Positions 24,352-32,796 of a stretch of DNA of 42,903 bases are shown piece by piece. A program made the position numbers and the translations under genes. Location of the stretch: contig JAIEQI010000028.1 of assembly GCA_019747875.1 (NCBI GenBank), positions 1-42,903 on the forward strand, given 5' to 3'. Each line of letters begins with the position of its first letter. Positions within the stretch are counted from its first letter, which is position 1. The DNA comes from Candidatus Obscuribacterales bacterium. Its GTDB lineage: Bacteria > Cyanobacteriota > Vampirovibrionia > Obscuribacterales > Obscuribacteraceae. The notes beneath the pieces are model-generated. The model ran no database searches, was not told the origin of the DNA, and saw nothing but the letters and a program-made list of their open reading frames with translations.

Positions 24352-26004
24352 ATGTTCAGTCTGAGTGATCGAGTAAGCAAAGTACAAAGGACGCAGAAAG
24401 CGCAAGCCTGCTTGCCTTTGATATTGATAGCACTATTTGTAGTGGCAGGGTTAGGATTCTTCGCTTTCGAAGTTGCCAGAACGACGATTGTAAGAAACCA
24501 ATTGAGAACAGCCGCTGAATCTGCTGCGCTTGCAGGAATTGCCGCATTATCCGGGTCCAGCTTGCTCGACCCGGCAACTTCGCAAAGGCAAGCTATGTCC
24601 GCAGCACGTATGGTGTTTGAAAAGAACGATGTATTGGGTCAAATGCTCAACAATGTTGAAACAGACTTCTCCGCCAATCCCGCTGTTAACCATGTCAAAC
24701 TACAAATGCGTTTTCTCAATCCAAAAGCAGCTAATGCACCGGTTGATATCGGCGACCCGAACGGCAAAGTTCTCGAGATCAAAGCTAAGTTTGGTATGAC
24801 TCCGTTGACCGCATCGTTTATCGGGATGCAAAATTCTGTCCTGCCTCTTGAAGCTGAGGCCCGTGGTGGTGTCGGCGATTTGGATGTTGTGCTCTGCTTT
24901 GACGTGTCCGGTTCGATGGATGACCAAACAAAGATGACGCACGTTCGTCGCCGTTGGGATGCAGGAAGCAACAGGATCGTTTATGACATTGTCAATCAGG
25001 GTCGACTCGCTACGGGCTCCGGTGCTGTTAAACCGCAAGCATTGGAATACGCAGGGTTGAACGCTGAACTTCGTGGACCTGCTGAAGCTGGAACCCCACC
25101 AGGAAATTATTCTGCAGCAATTCCTGAAACGGGAATGACCGATGCGGTTGTAAATTTGGATGAAAACGATACATTCGCAGGAGTTACCGAAGATGGATTT
25201 AGCTTTCCGAATGTCGCGGTGATGGTTGAAGCTTCTCGCGGCAATCTCGAAAATGCAACTGTCTTTGCAGATAGTAAAGCTAATACTGGCGCAGCAGCTG
25301 CGGTTGGACCGAGAGCCGGTTACCAGGCCAAGTACTTCGAACTTGCCGCTAAGCACACCCATCCGATCGCTGAAGCCAAAGCAGCAGCTCAAGACTTTTA
25401 TCAGCTGATGAACAAAAATGCAAACACGCACTTTGGTTTAGTAGCATTCGACAATATCGTCGGCGAGGACACGAGCAGTGGTTTCAACGAGAACAACATC
25501 GCAAGTTCGTTTCCCGCTGGTGGCGTCGGTCGCTTTCCAGTTCCGGCTGTCTCACTCAATAGCACTGAAGCAACCACGAACTATGAATCCTGTTTGAGCA
25601 ATTTGAGCGGATTAGTCGCTTTCCAGGGCACCAATATCGGTGGCGCCACCGAGCGAGCTGTCCGAATGTTCGATACTGGAGCTCGCCGAAACTCCCGCAA
25701 AGCAATCATTGTATTTACAGATGGTGAACCAACTGTCGGATCGCCCCTGAGTCCTAATCCTGAAATTAATTGCCGCATGGCTGCTCAAAGAGCCAAGGAA
25801 AAGGGCATCGCTGTTTACACTGTCGGCTTAGCTCAAAACCCTTCATCGATACCAGGTCAACGAGCCGTTCTAGGCGATGATGTTTCGACTGGAATGGCTT
25901 ACATCGCCGGCAACGGAAGTAAGTTCTTCCCGGTAACTAGTTCAGCCGGGTTACGTGGAGCCTTCGCGAATATAGCTCGCCACCTGAGCCAGCTTGTTCA
26001 GTAG
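24352..26004 (+). CDS. TadG-like protein with von Willebrand factor A domain
   Basis: This 550-residue protein starts with a TadE/TadG-type membrane segment (LPLILIALFVVAGLGFFAFEVART, about 22-46) and an Ala-rich helix, then a domain with a metal-ion-dependent adhesion site: D184-V-S186-G-S188 and TDGEP with D457. Between the MIDAS strand and the next helix (about 192-335) sits an insertion of some 140 residues not usual for vWA domains. TadG proteins are minor components of tight-adherence pilus systems, exposed outside the inner membrane. GAGGA lies seven bases upstream of the ATG. It heads a three-gene unit with two pseudopilin-like proteins; no Tad ATPase or secretin is in the window. Confidence 0.85.
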   Translation: MFSLSDRVSKVQRTQKAQACLPLILIALFVVAGLGFFAFEVARTTIVRNQLRTAAESAALAGIAALSGSSLLDPATSQRQAMSAARMVFEKNDVLGQMLNNVETDFSANPAVNHVKLQMRFLNPKAANAPVDIGDPNGKVLEIKAKFGMTPLTASFIGMQNSVLPLEAEARGGVGDLDVVLCFDVSGSMDDQTKMTHVRRRWDAGSNRIVYDIVNQGRLATGSGAVKPQALEYAGLNAELRGPAEAGTPPGNYSAAIPETGMTDAVVNLDENDTFAGVTEDGFSFPNVAVMVEASRGNLENATVFADSKANTGAAAAVGPRAGYQAKYFELAAKHTHPIAEAKAAAQDFYQLMNKNANTHFGLVAFDNIVGEDTSSGFNENNIASSFPAGGVGRFPVPAVSLNSTEATTNYESCLSNLSGLVAFQGTNIGGATERAVRMFDTGARRNSRKAIIVFTDGEPTVGSPLSPNPEINCRMAAQRAKEKGIAVYTVGLAQNPSSIPGQRAVLGDDVSTGMAYIAGNGSKFFPVTSSAGLRGAFANIARHLSQLVQ

Positions 26005-26013
26005 GAGAAGGTC

Positions 26014-26613
26014 ATGACTGAAAAGAATCCAAAAAAATTGATTACTGAAAAGCTTGAAGAAATGAACACTACAAACGGAGCAAAGCAAATGTCCAGCAAG
26101 AACAGAACGAGAAAAGGATCATCCCTACTGGAACTCCCATGTACGCTCTTCGTTTTCCTAATCATGTTGTTGATGCCGATGCTGAATCTAGCAACTACGA
26201 CACTGCGATGCTCGTTGATGGGTATGGCCGTGACAGAGGGCGCGCACGTCGCATCAAAGGCTCATTCTTATGAATCAGGAACGACTGATAAGCCTTCTGC
26301 CATTACATTGGCGAACGATTTGACAAACGCAGCTGCCAGCCGCTTCGGCGGATTGCACATTGATAGTATCGAAACTGCAATTATCATTACCAATGCGGCT
26401 ACCGGTTCTGTAACACGTCAGACTGGACGATTGACCACGCCACCGGATTCCTCGCGTTTCATTTATCAGATTGAAACCAATGTAAGAGCGCACATTGATC
26501 CCCTCTTTCAGTTCACTAATGCATTCGGAGATATTGCTGGACTGACAGCAGCTTTGCCGATGAATTATTCGTCCCGAGAAATGTTCGAGAATCCCTCAGG
26601 ATTGACCCAGTAG
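26014..26613 (+). CDS. TadE-like minor pseudopilin
   Basis: This 199-residue protein has a polar, basic leader of 35 residues, then G35-S36 and E40, that is, a Gly before the cleavage point and Glu at +5 as in type IV prepilin and TadE leaders. A hydrophobic helix follows (ELPCTLFVFLIMLLMPMLNL, about 40-60). The rest is a periplasmic domain without recognised motif. A prepilin peptidase could process it; none is encoded here. AGGAGAAGG lies just before the ATG and the gap to the vWA gene is nine bases, so they are one operon. The leader is longer than usual, and ATG 26089 is a possible internal start. Confidence 0.8.
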   Translation: MTEKNPKKLITEKLEEMNTTNGAKQMSSKNRTRKGSSLLELPCTLFVFLIMLLMPMLNLATTTLRCSLMGMAVTEGAHVASKAHSYESGTTDKPSAITLANDLTNAAASRFGGLHIDSIETAIIITNAATGSVTRQTGRLTTPPDSSRFIYQIETNVRAHIDPLFQFTNAFGDIAGLTAALPMNYSSREMFENPSGLTQ

Positions 26614-26656
26614 AAGCGAAAGTTGAATTATCCCAATTAGACAAAGAGAGAATGAA

Positions 26657-27145
26657 ATGAATACCACAAGCACAGCGAAGTCAGTAAATGCCAGCAAGTC
26701 TAGAAAATCAAGAAATCAGCGCGGAACGTTGTTAATTGATCTTTCGTTCGCTTGCATGATATTGATTGGATTTTCAGTACTTGCACTTGATTGCGGTGGC
26801 GCAATAATGGCTTTTGGAATGACTGATAGAGCTTGTCGCGATGCTGCTCGTGCCGCTGCGCAAGGAAGTAATCCTACGGAAGCGCGCCAGTTGGCAAATG
26901 CCATTATCGGGACTTACGCCAATTCGTCGGGTGTTCTTACTTCTCCCCGCATTGAAAGTGTAACCTATACGGATTTCGGTGGGCACCCTCCTGATGGCTC
27001 TAGCCCCTTTGTGACAGTTACAACTTCCGCCAGTGCGCGAGTTCTTGCTCCTTTGAGTTTCTTTGGTCACGACCTGCTTTCCAGCAGCTTTCCGATGAGA
27101 AAGACTTACACATTTCCGATCGTCAAGTTGGACGTTGATTCCTAG
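26657..27145 (+). CDS. TadE/TadF-like pseudopilin
   Basis: This 162-residue protein has a basic, Ser/Asn-rich leader, G23-T24 with D28 at +5, then a hydrophobic helix (DLSFACMILIGFSVLALDCGG, about 28-48) and a helical ACRDAARAAAQGS stretch typical of TadE/TadF proteins. The C-terminal half is a small soluble domain. With Asp and not Glu at +5, processing by a prepilin peptidase is plausible but less certain. GAGAG lies before the ATG; the gap to the previous gene is 43 bases. It completes the three-gene unit of envelope proteins. Confidence 0.8.
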   Translation: MNTTSTAKSVNASKSRKSRNQRGTLLIDLSFACMILIGFSVLALDCGGAIMAFGMTDRACRDAARAAAQGSNPTEARQLANAIIGTYANSSGVLTSPRIESVTYTDFGGHPPDGSSPFVTVTTSASARVLAPLSFFGHDLLSSSFPMRKTYTFPIVKLDVDS

Positions 27146-27300
27146 TTCGGGGCCCCTGGACAGTTGATGAGCTGTTCTGGTGAGCTTATTGGCTGCCGGC
27201 TTGTTGGGCTAAGCTGAATGAAGTAATCTAGTATAAATTCGCTGTCACAGCTGACGTGCGCTAGCAATAGAACAGAAACCGTTATCACCAGGTAAGCATC

Positions 27301-27774
27301 GTGACTGTCCCCGAAACCAGAGCAAACTATTTTCCTCTCCTTTTGTTTTTGCTCGTACTCTTTATTTTCCGTGTCGTATGCCAGTTGTTGGTAGCGAACT
27401 TCGAAGTAAGCTTTTTGCCTCCGATGAACCAGTGGCAATCGGGTTTGCTTCCTTATCCACTTCTTGTGTTCTTCCAATTCCTAATCATCGCTGTCTATGG
27501 ACGTGTTTGCCGTGACTTTTGGTTCGGCAATGGATATTTTGTTCAACCGAACGCGAAATTGGCGAAGTTTCTTACTATATTCGGGAGCGTATATTTCGTT
27601 GCCATGATTTTACGCTATATCATTCGGATGGAAATGTTTCCGGAGGCGCGCTGGTTTGATGGAACCTTGCCGATATTCTTTCATTTAGTACTTGCAAGCT
27701 TTATTCTCACTGTAGCTAAGTACCAGCGGGCAATAATTAGCCAGTTGACTGTCTCAAGATCTGAGAATGCTTGA
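27301..27774 (+). CDS. Four-helix membrane protein, function unknown
   Basis: I do not recognise this 157-residue protein. Hydrophobic segments lie at about 11-30 (LLLFLLVLFIFRVVCQLLV), 54-72 (LLVFFQFLIIAVYGRV), 92-109 (FLTIFGSVYFVAMILRYII) and 125-142 (LPIFFHLVLASFILTVA). Charged residues between them suggest cytoplasmic ends. There is no catalytic motif. The start is GTG with AGGT eight bases upstream. A 155-base gap separates it from the pseudopilin gene, and it may be independent of that operon. It ends in a 159-base convergent gap, where nothing is evident. Confidence 0.7.
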   Translation: MTVPETRANYFPLLLFLLVLFIFRVVCQLLVANFEVSFLPPMNQWQSGLLPYPLLVFFQFLIIAVYGRVCRDFWFGNGYFVQPNAKLAKFLTIFGSVYFVAMILRYIIRMEMFPEARWFDGTLPIFFHLVLASFILTVAKYQRAIISQLTVSRSENA

Positions 27775-27933
27775 GTTAAGACGCAAAGCTGAATGAGGAA
27801 GCTCGATACACATAGACGGCTCTATTTGGGCGGATGGGACGTCAGCACTTTCTACGAGAGCACCTTTTGATCTTATAGCGCTGAGCACTGGAAGTTTCGG
27901 TGCCTGCCGCTGCAAGATCGGATCACGTGCGAA

Positions 27934-30222
27934 TCACTCTGCAATTACCTTAACGTTGTTGGTCTTTTGCAGAATCTCTGCGTGGCGTAATTCGTCTTTG
28001 CCAGTCGGGAAACGCAAGGTCGCCGTACCATTGCCCACATGTAAACCGTTGACAGATAGTTCGCCGAGTGATTGAGGTAGTGTTACCTTGCCCACGTGCA
28101 ATGTACCTGCCGCGTCTATGCTCAGATGTAGATTCGCGAACAGCATCTGGATCATACTACCTGCGGCCCAAGCTTGCGGGCTGCAGGACACAGGGTAAGG
28201 AACTGGTTCTGAAAATTGCTGTTTGGAAAATCCGCAGAATAGTTCAGGTAGGCGCGCATTAGGCTGATATCCTGCCGCATCAATCATGCCTTGCATTACT
28301 TGTTTTGCTGGGGTTTCCTTTCCAATTGCAGCCATTCCTGCCACTATAATTCCATTGTCGTGCGGCCAAACCGAACCATCGTGATAACTCATCGGGTTGT
28401 AGCGTTTCTCATTGCTGGACAGCGTTCTGACACCCCAACCACAAAACATGTCCGGTTGGATCAGGCGCTCAGCAACTTTTTGTTCTTGTTCCCTGCTCAA
28501 AATGCCTGTTCCGAGCAGATGTCCAGCGTTCGATGCTACCACGTCGCATTGTTTGCCGCTGCCGTCCAGGGCAAGTGCAACCGTGTTTTTGTCAGCCATC
28601 CAAAAGTCCTTTTGGAATTGCTCTCGGAATGAATCTGCTCTTTTGTGAAGTTGCTCGGAAAGATCCTTCTCACCGAATTTTGCCGCCAGATTTGCTGCAG
28701 ATTTCCAACTTTCATATAGATAGCCTTGTACTTCGCAGAGGGAGACAGGTGACTTTACGAGTTCGCCATTGGAGTACATTATGGAGTCGCCCGAGTCCTT
28801 CCATCCTTGATTGCTCAATGCACCGCTGCCACCATACTGGAGGTAACTACCAGCACGAGACTGCTCCAGGAAGCTCAGTGCATCTTTGACATGAGGCCAA
28901 AGTTCTTTTGCCAGAGCCTCGTCGCCCGTCCATTGAACATATCTGCCTAACAATACCAGGAACAACGGTGTTGCATCGACTGTTCCGTAATATGGAATGA
29001 ATGGGATTTCCTTGCAGCGAGCCATTTCGCCCAGGCGTAACTCGTGCATAATTTTGCCTTTGCGTTCTTCCGTGAATGCATCCTCTTTCTTGCCCTGATA
29101 ATTCGCAAGCACTCTCAAGACGTCGCGTGCAAGATCTGGTGCTACTGGCAGTGTTTGCCATGCCGTAATCAGCTCATCGCGGCCGAATGCAACAGCAAAC
29201 CATGGTAGACCGGCGGCTATGCACCAGCCTTTTGGAGTTGGTTGGCGAAGTATATATAGATCGCGAATGGCTTGATCGTATAAAGCGTTCAAAGTTGCAT
29301 TGGCGCTTGTAACTGATGCTACGTTCTTTTTCCATGCATCGAAGTCGGCGCGATTGTCACGCAACTGCTCAGCGAAGGGCGCCATATCGGAAGCTTGCAA
29401 GAGTTTTTCATCGTTAAGTTGGGTTTGAACGGAAAATTCAAGGCTAGCTGATTTTCCCGGTGGCAATTCCACGTGAGTGATTGCTTTTGTCTTTTCCCAT
29501 CGCAACGATTCGCTGCCACCACCTGAGATGCGACTGTTGATCGGGATTCCGTCAAGACCGGTATATTTCAAATTGATAGAATGAGCATGGACCTCGACCG
29601 GTGAGAATGTCCCCCGTTTCCTTCGGACAGAGCCGCGTACTTCGAACATGTCTGCAAAATCGGAGCCATACTCGACTGACAAGTCGACAGCTTGTTTCTC
29701 CGTGCTGTAATTGGTTAGCGAAATTCGCTCGTGCATTCCGTTTCGTAAAGTGATTTCTCTTTGAACGAGCACAGTTCCCTCTGCCGCATTTGGTCCGCGT
29801 AAGTTGGAATAAATGAATTTGCCCGCGAAGCCTTCCTTTGTATTGGCGCTCAGTAGTTTTGCTGCCTTATTGTCGATTTTCACCTGCCAGTTACTCAGAT
29901 AGCGGGTATCGTCGGCGTAGAGTCCGAAGCCGCCTGCCCCATTTCCCGAAATCATTCCTTGCGTATCGAGCACAAGAAAGTGCTTTCCGTTCTTGACGAA
30001 TAAGCGATTTTCCGCAAGCGCCGGCTTCTCTTCATTTGGGGGCGGCGAATTCTCTTTTGCTTTTGCTTGAGCTTCTGCTTCTGCTTCTGTTGTTTGCAGT
30101 TTGCTTGATGATTCCGTTTTCGTTTTAGCCGGAGCCAGAGTCTGTGACACCTGTGCCATGCTCATGTGCACAGTCAACAAGTTGAAAATTGTGACGACCA
30201 AAAGCGAACGTTTTAAAAGCAC
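27934..30222 (-). CDS. Exported glycogen-debranching/amylo-alpha-1,6-glucosidase family protein
   Basis: This 762-residue protein combines a GDE_N-type beta domain (about 70-300; LDTQGMISGNGAGGFGLYADDTRYLS) with an (alpha/alpha)6 glycosidase barrel like that of debranching enzymes and GH63/GH15-type hydrolases (AAGLPWFAVAFGRDELIT near 335, MSYHDGSVWPHDNGI near 625). Acidic residues suited to inverting hydrolysis are present, such as D in GRDELI. A signal peptide (about 6-25, LLVVTIFNLLTVHMSMAQ) indicates periplasmic action on an alpha-glucan or other oligosaccharide, unlike cytoplasmic glycogen debranchers. GTG 30222 is chosen since CGAGGAG lies six bases before it. It stands alone, divergent from the coiled-coil gene. 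Confidence 0.85.
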   Translation of the reverse strand: MLLKRSLLVVTIFNLLTVHMSMAQVSQTLAPAKTKTESSSKLQTTEAEAEAQAKAKENSPPPNEEKPALAENRLFVKNGKHFLVLDTQGMISGNGAGGFGLYADDTRYLSNWQVKIDNKAAKLLSANTKEGFAGKFIYSNLRGPNAAEGTVLVQREITLRNGMHERISLTNYSTEKQAVDLSVEYGSDFADMFEVRGSVRRKRGTFSPVEVHAHSINLKYTGLDGIPINSRISGGGSESLRWEKTKAITHVELPPGKSASLEFSVQTQLNDEKLLQASDMAPFAEQLRDNRADFDAWKKNVASVTSANATLNALYDQAIRDLYILRQPTPKGWCIAAGLPWFAVAFGRDELITAWQTLPVAPDLARDVLRVLANYQGKKEDAFTEERKGKIMHELRLGEMARCKEIPFIPYYGTVDATPLFLVLLGRYVQWTGDEALAKELWPHVKDALSFLEQSRAGSYLQYGGSGALSNQGWKDSGDSIMYSNGELVKSPVSLCEVQGYLYESWKSAANLAAKFGEKDLSEQLHKRADSFREQFQKDFWMADKNTVALALDGSGKQCDVVASNAGHLLGTGILSREQEQKVAERLIQPDMFCGWGVRTLSSNEKRYNPMSYHDGSVWPHDNGIIVAGMAAIGKETPAKQVMQGMIDAAGYQPNARLPELFCGFSKQQFSEPVPYPVSCSPQAWAAGSMIQMLFANLHLSIDAAGTLHVGKVTLPQSLGELSVNGLHVGNGTATLRFPTGKDELRHAEILQKTNNVKVIAE

Positions 30223-30400
30223 TATCAACTCCTCGAGAACTTGAGCTTGGGCTTACATTCGTGTTCTGCCGTGGGGACCGGGGATGCAAAGCCTTGTGCA
30301 GTCACGTTTGTCGCCTAGATTCTATCATTGAACAAGCTTCATTTCGGGAACTAATCGCCGATAGTCGTGTCTAGAACTGTGAAATGTCTGCGAAACTCTT

Positions 30401-30423
30401 TATTCGCATAGCAAAGGCGAATA
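30401..30423 (+). other. Leader hairpin of the coiled-coil gene
   Basis: TATTCGC and GCGAATA form a 7-bp stem with a nine-base loop. A second short hairpin (TCGGC-GTT-GCCGA) follows at 30431-30443 just before the SD. They could affect transcript stability or translation of the gene at 30458. Confidence 0.4.
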
Positions 30424-30457
30424 TGTGCCGTCGGCGTTGCCGATGGAGGAGGAAGTA

Positions 30458-30787
30458 ATGGGTTTAAAGGAAGCGTACCTTGATCGCGTAGAGGCTCAAA
30501 TCAAGGAGTGGGATGCGGATTTTGAAAAAATGAAAGCCAAGGCGCAGATTGCGAGCGCTGAAGCCAGAATCGAATACTACAACAAAATGGAAGGATTGAA
30601 GGCTCGTTCAGACCAGTTCAAGACTGAGTTCGCCAGAGTTAAAGAATCGTCGGGAGAGGCTTGGGACGAATTGAAAGGTGGGCTCGACAAAGCATATAAT
30701 GAGCTTTCGTCCACATTCTCTGATTTCAAAGAAACCTTTCACCAGGCGATTGGCAAATTTCATAAAGATCAGCCAAGTTCGACTTAG
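30458..30787 (+). CDS. Small coiled-coil protein
   Basis: This 109-residue protein is almost wholly helical with heptad-like spacing of Leu, Met, Ala and Ile (LKEAYLDRVEAQIKEWDADFEKMKAKAQ), high charge and no membrane segment or cysteine. It resembles the short 'coiled coil domain-containing' proteins of cyanobacteria and other environmental bacteria, whose function is not established. The ATG at 30458 has an excellent SD, GGAGGAGG; an in-frame start at 30425 lies upstream of that SD and is unlikely. It precedes the HAD-ATPase fusion gene by 142 bases, with no further structure seen. Confidence 0.75.
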   Translation: MGLKEAYLDRVEAQIKEWDADFEKMKAKAQIASAEARIEYYNKMEGLKARSDQFKTEFARVKESSGEAWDELKGGLDKAYNELSSTFSDFKETFHQAIGKFHKDQPSST

Positions 30788-30929
30788 GATTGTAACTGAC
30801 ATTTCGTCAAGTTTGACCTTGTTCAATATAATAAACAATGGGCGACCAGCGAAGAACGGCTCAGCAGAAATCCCAAATTGCAGTTGCGTAGATCTCTATA
30901 ATTGCGGAGTACTATAGGATCATTCGTTT

Positions 30930-32654
30930 ATGCGTTACATGGCATTGGCTTGCGACTACGATGGCACAATTGCTGGACACGGCATTGTTGCTCCACAAGA
31001 AGTTACATCACTGAAACGACTTGCTGCCTCCGGGCGCAAGTTAATACTTGTTACCGGTAGGCTCCTGGAAGATTTAATTCAGGTTTTCCCGGATGTTTCA
31101 ATGTTTGACATTGTTGTCGGTGAAAATGGTGCAGCCTTGTATTGGCCTTCTACCGGACAAATAAAGGTTTTGGGCGAATCGCCACCGGCTCGAATGATAC
31201 AACTTGCGCGCGCGCGCGGTATCGAACCGCTAAACGTTGGACACGCAATTGTTGATACCAGAGTGCCTCATGAGAGCACCATGGTTGAAATTATTCGCGA
31301 GCTTGGGCTGGAATGGCAGTTGATATTCAACAAGGGTGCTGTCATGGTGCTTCCTACCGGTATCAACAAAGCAACGGGATTGAAAGCTGCTCTGAGAGAA
31401 CTCGGACTTTCTCCTCACAATGTTGTTGGTGTCGGCGACGCCGAAAATGATCATGCGCTGTTGAGCCTTTGCGAGTGTGGTGCGGCTGTGGCGAATGCTC
31501 TTCCTACCTTGCAGGAGCGCGCTGATCTTGTCACGACTGAGCGCGCCGGTTCAGGGGTGACTCAGCTGATCGATCGAATGATCAGCACGGATCTCTCCGA
31601 ACTTGAAACCAAACTTGTAAGGCACGATTTGAAAATCGGTTCCGAAGCCGATGGAAAACTTGTCGCCCTCAAACCTTATCGCAGCAATGTGTTAGTGGCT
31701 GGACCGTCCGGTAGCGGTAAATCAGGCGTTGCCCATGCATTGATTGAGCGCTTAGTTGATAGTCGCTATCAATTTTGTTTGATTGATCCGGAGGGAGACT
31801 TTCAGGAATTGGATAAAGCCGTGGTGCTTGGTAATTCGCAGCGTCCTCCCACCTTGGATGAGATTATGCATTTGCTGCAAAATCCATCAGAGAACGCAGT
31901 CATAAATCTAATGGCTGTGCCGATTGGAGAGCGTCCTAATTTTTTTGCGATGTTGACTCCTCATTTACATGACCTTTTCGCAAAAACAGGCAGACCGCAC
32001 TGGTTAATAATGGACGAAGCGCATCATATGCTTCCGTCCGATCGCACGAAGGGCGGAGGGGCAAGCGCCAGTTTGAATAATCTGGCTGGTAGTTTGATGA
32101 TTGTCACTGTCCACCCCGAGCATGTTTCGCAGGCCGCCCTCTCAATGGTCGACTCACTTATCACGGTCGGTCGATATCCCCATCAAACGGTTCGCTCGTT
32201 CTGCAATGCGGCCGGAATCACTATTCCTGAAGCGGACATTCCCGAGTCAAATAATGGAAACGTGATTGCATGGTTCCGTGGCACGGCGCGCAAGCCTTTC
32301 TCTGTTCATATTGAACCTAGCAAAGCCGAACGCAAGCGTCATCGGAGGAAGTATGCCCAAGGTGATGTGGGATACGAGCGTAGCTTTATATTTAGAGGAC
32401 CGGAGTCAAAGCTCAAATTGCGGGCTCAAAATCTCGTTATCTTCTTGCAAATGGCAGAAGGCGTTGACGAGGAAACCTGGATGTTTCACTTGCGCCGACA
32501 GGACTACTCCCGCTGGCTGCGTGACTCGATCAAAGATGACGAGCTTGCCCACGTTGTCGCTGGAGTCGAAACGCAAAGTTCCACAATGAATGCCGAAGAT
32601 AGCTTGAAGGCTGTGAAATTCGCAATCGAAGGTCGCTACGGCGGCACGGAATAA
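30930..32654 (+). CDS. HAD hydrolase fused to HerA/DUF87-type ATPase
   Basis: The N-terminal 210 residues form a Cof-type HAD phosphatase: D9-Y-D11-GT, VTGR near 41, K near 150, and GDAENDHALL near 172. From about 235 a P-loop ATPase begins: Walker A G258-PSGSG-K264, a DPEGDF strand near 291 as in HerA and VirB4-like proteins, and Walker B LIMD362-E363-AHH. The last 90 residues are basic and helical (KAERKRHRRKY; RQDYSRWLRDSI). HAD phosphatases act on small phosphorylated molecules; HerA-like ATPases usually move DNA or peptides. The ATPase may gate or regulate the phosphatase; neither substrate is known. There is a weak AGGA before the ATG. Confidence 0.9.
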   Translation: MRYMALACDYDGTIAGHGIVAPQEVTSLKRLAASGRKLILVTGRLLEDLIQVFPDVSMFDIVVGENGAALYWPSTGQIKVLGESPPARMIQLARARGIEPLNVGHAIVDTRVPHESTMVEIIRELGLEWQLIFNKGAVMVLPTGINKATGLKAALRELGLSPHNVVGVGDAENDHALLSLCECGAAVANALPTLQERADLVTTERAGSGVTQLIDRMISTDLSELETKLVRHDLKIGSEADGKLVALKPYRSNVLVAGPSGSGKSGVAHALIERLVDSRYQFCLIDPEGDFQELDKAVVLGNSQRPPTLDEIMHLLQNPSENAVINLMAVPIGERPNFFAMLTPHLHDLFAKTGRPHWLIMDEAHHMLPSDRTKGGGASASLNNLAGSLMIVTVHPEHVSQAALSMVDSLITVGRYPHQTVRSFCNAAGITIPEADIPESNNGNVIAWFRGTARKPFSVHIEPSKAERKRHRRKYAQGDVGYERSFIFRGPESKLKLRAQNLVIFLQMAEGVDEETWMFHLRRQDYSRWLRDSIKDDELAHVVAGVETQSSTMNAEDSLKAVKFAIEGRYGGTE

Positions 32655-32741
32655 GCAGTCTCGGCTGCCATCTTCATTCATACGTGCATTCGTGCACCAT
32701 TGCCCAATTCGATAGGTCATGAATGTTGTGGGGCTTTAAAC

Positions 32742-32776
32742 AGTTGAGGGCGACACGTCATGTGCCGCCCCCAACT
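32742..32776 (-). terminator. Terminator of the heptad-repeat protein gene
   Basis: A 15-bp stem with two G-U pairs on the minus-strand transcript (AGTTGGGGGCGGCAC and GTGTCGCCCTCAACT) closes a five-base loop 20 bases past the stop at 32797. It is followed by GTTTAAA. On the plus strand the two wobble pairs become A-C mismatches, so it suits the minus strand best. Confidence 0.7.
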
Positions 32777-32796
32777 TTCCAATCGATGGATTATTC

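Noticed and set aside
24700..25431. 243-codon open frame antisense to the vWA gene
   Set aside because: Composition (Cys/Ile/Arg/Ser-rich) is typical of an antisense shadow; the plus-strand protein has MIDAS motifs and an SD.
31207..31219. GCGCGCGCGCG run as a possible Z-DNA or regulatory element
   Set aside because: It lies in the coding sequence of the HAD domain and encodes Ala-Arg-Ala-Arg; no reason to assign another role.
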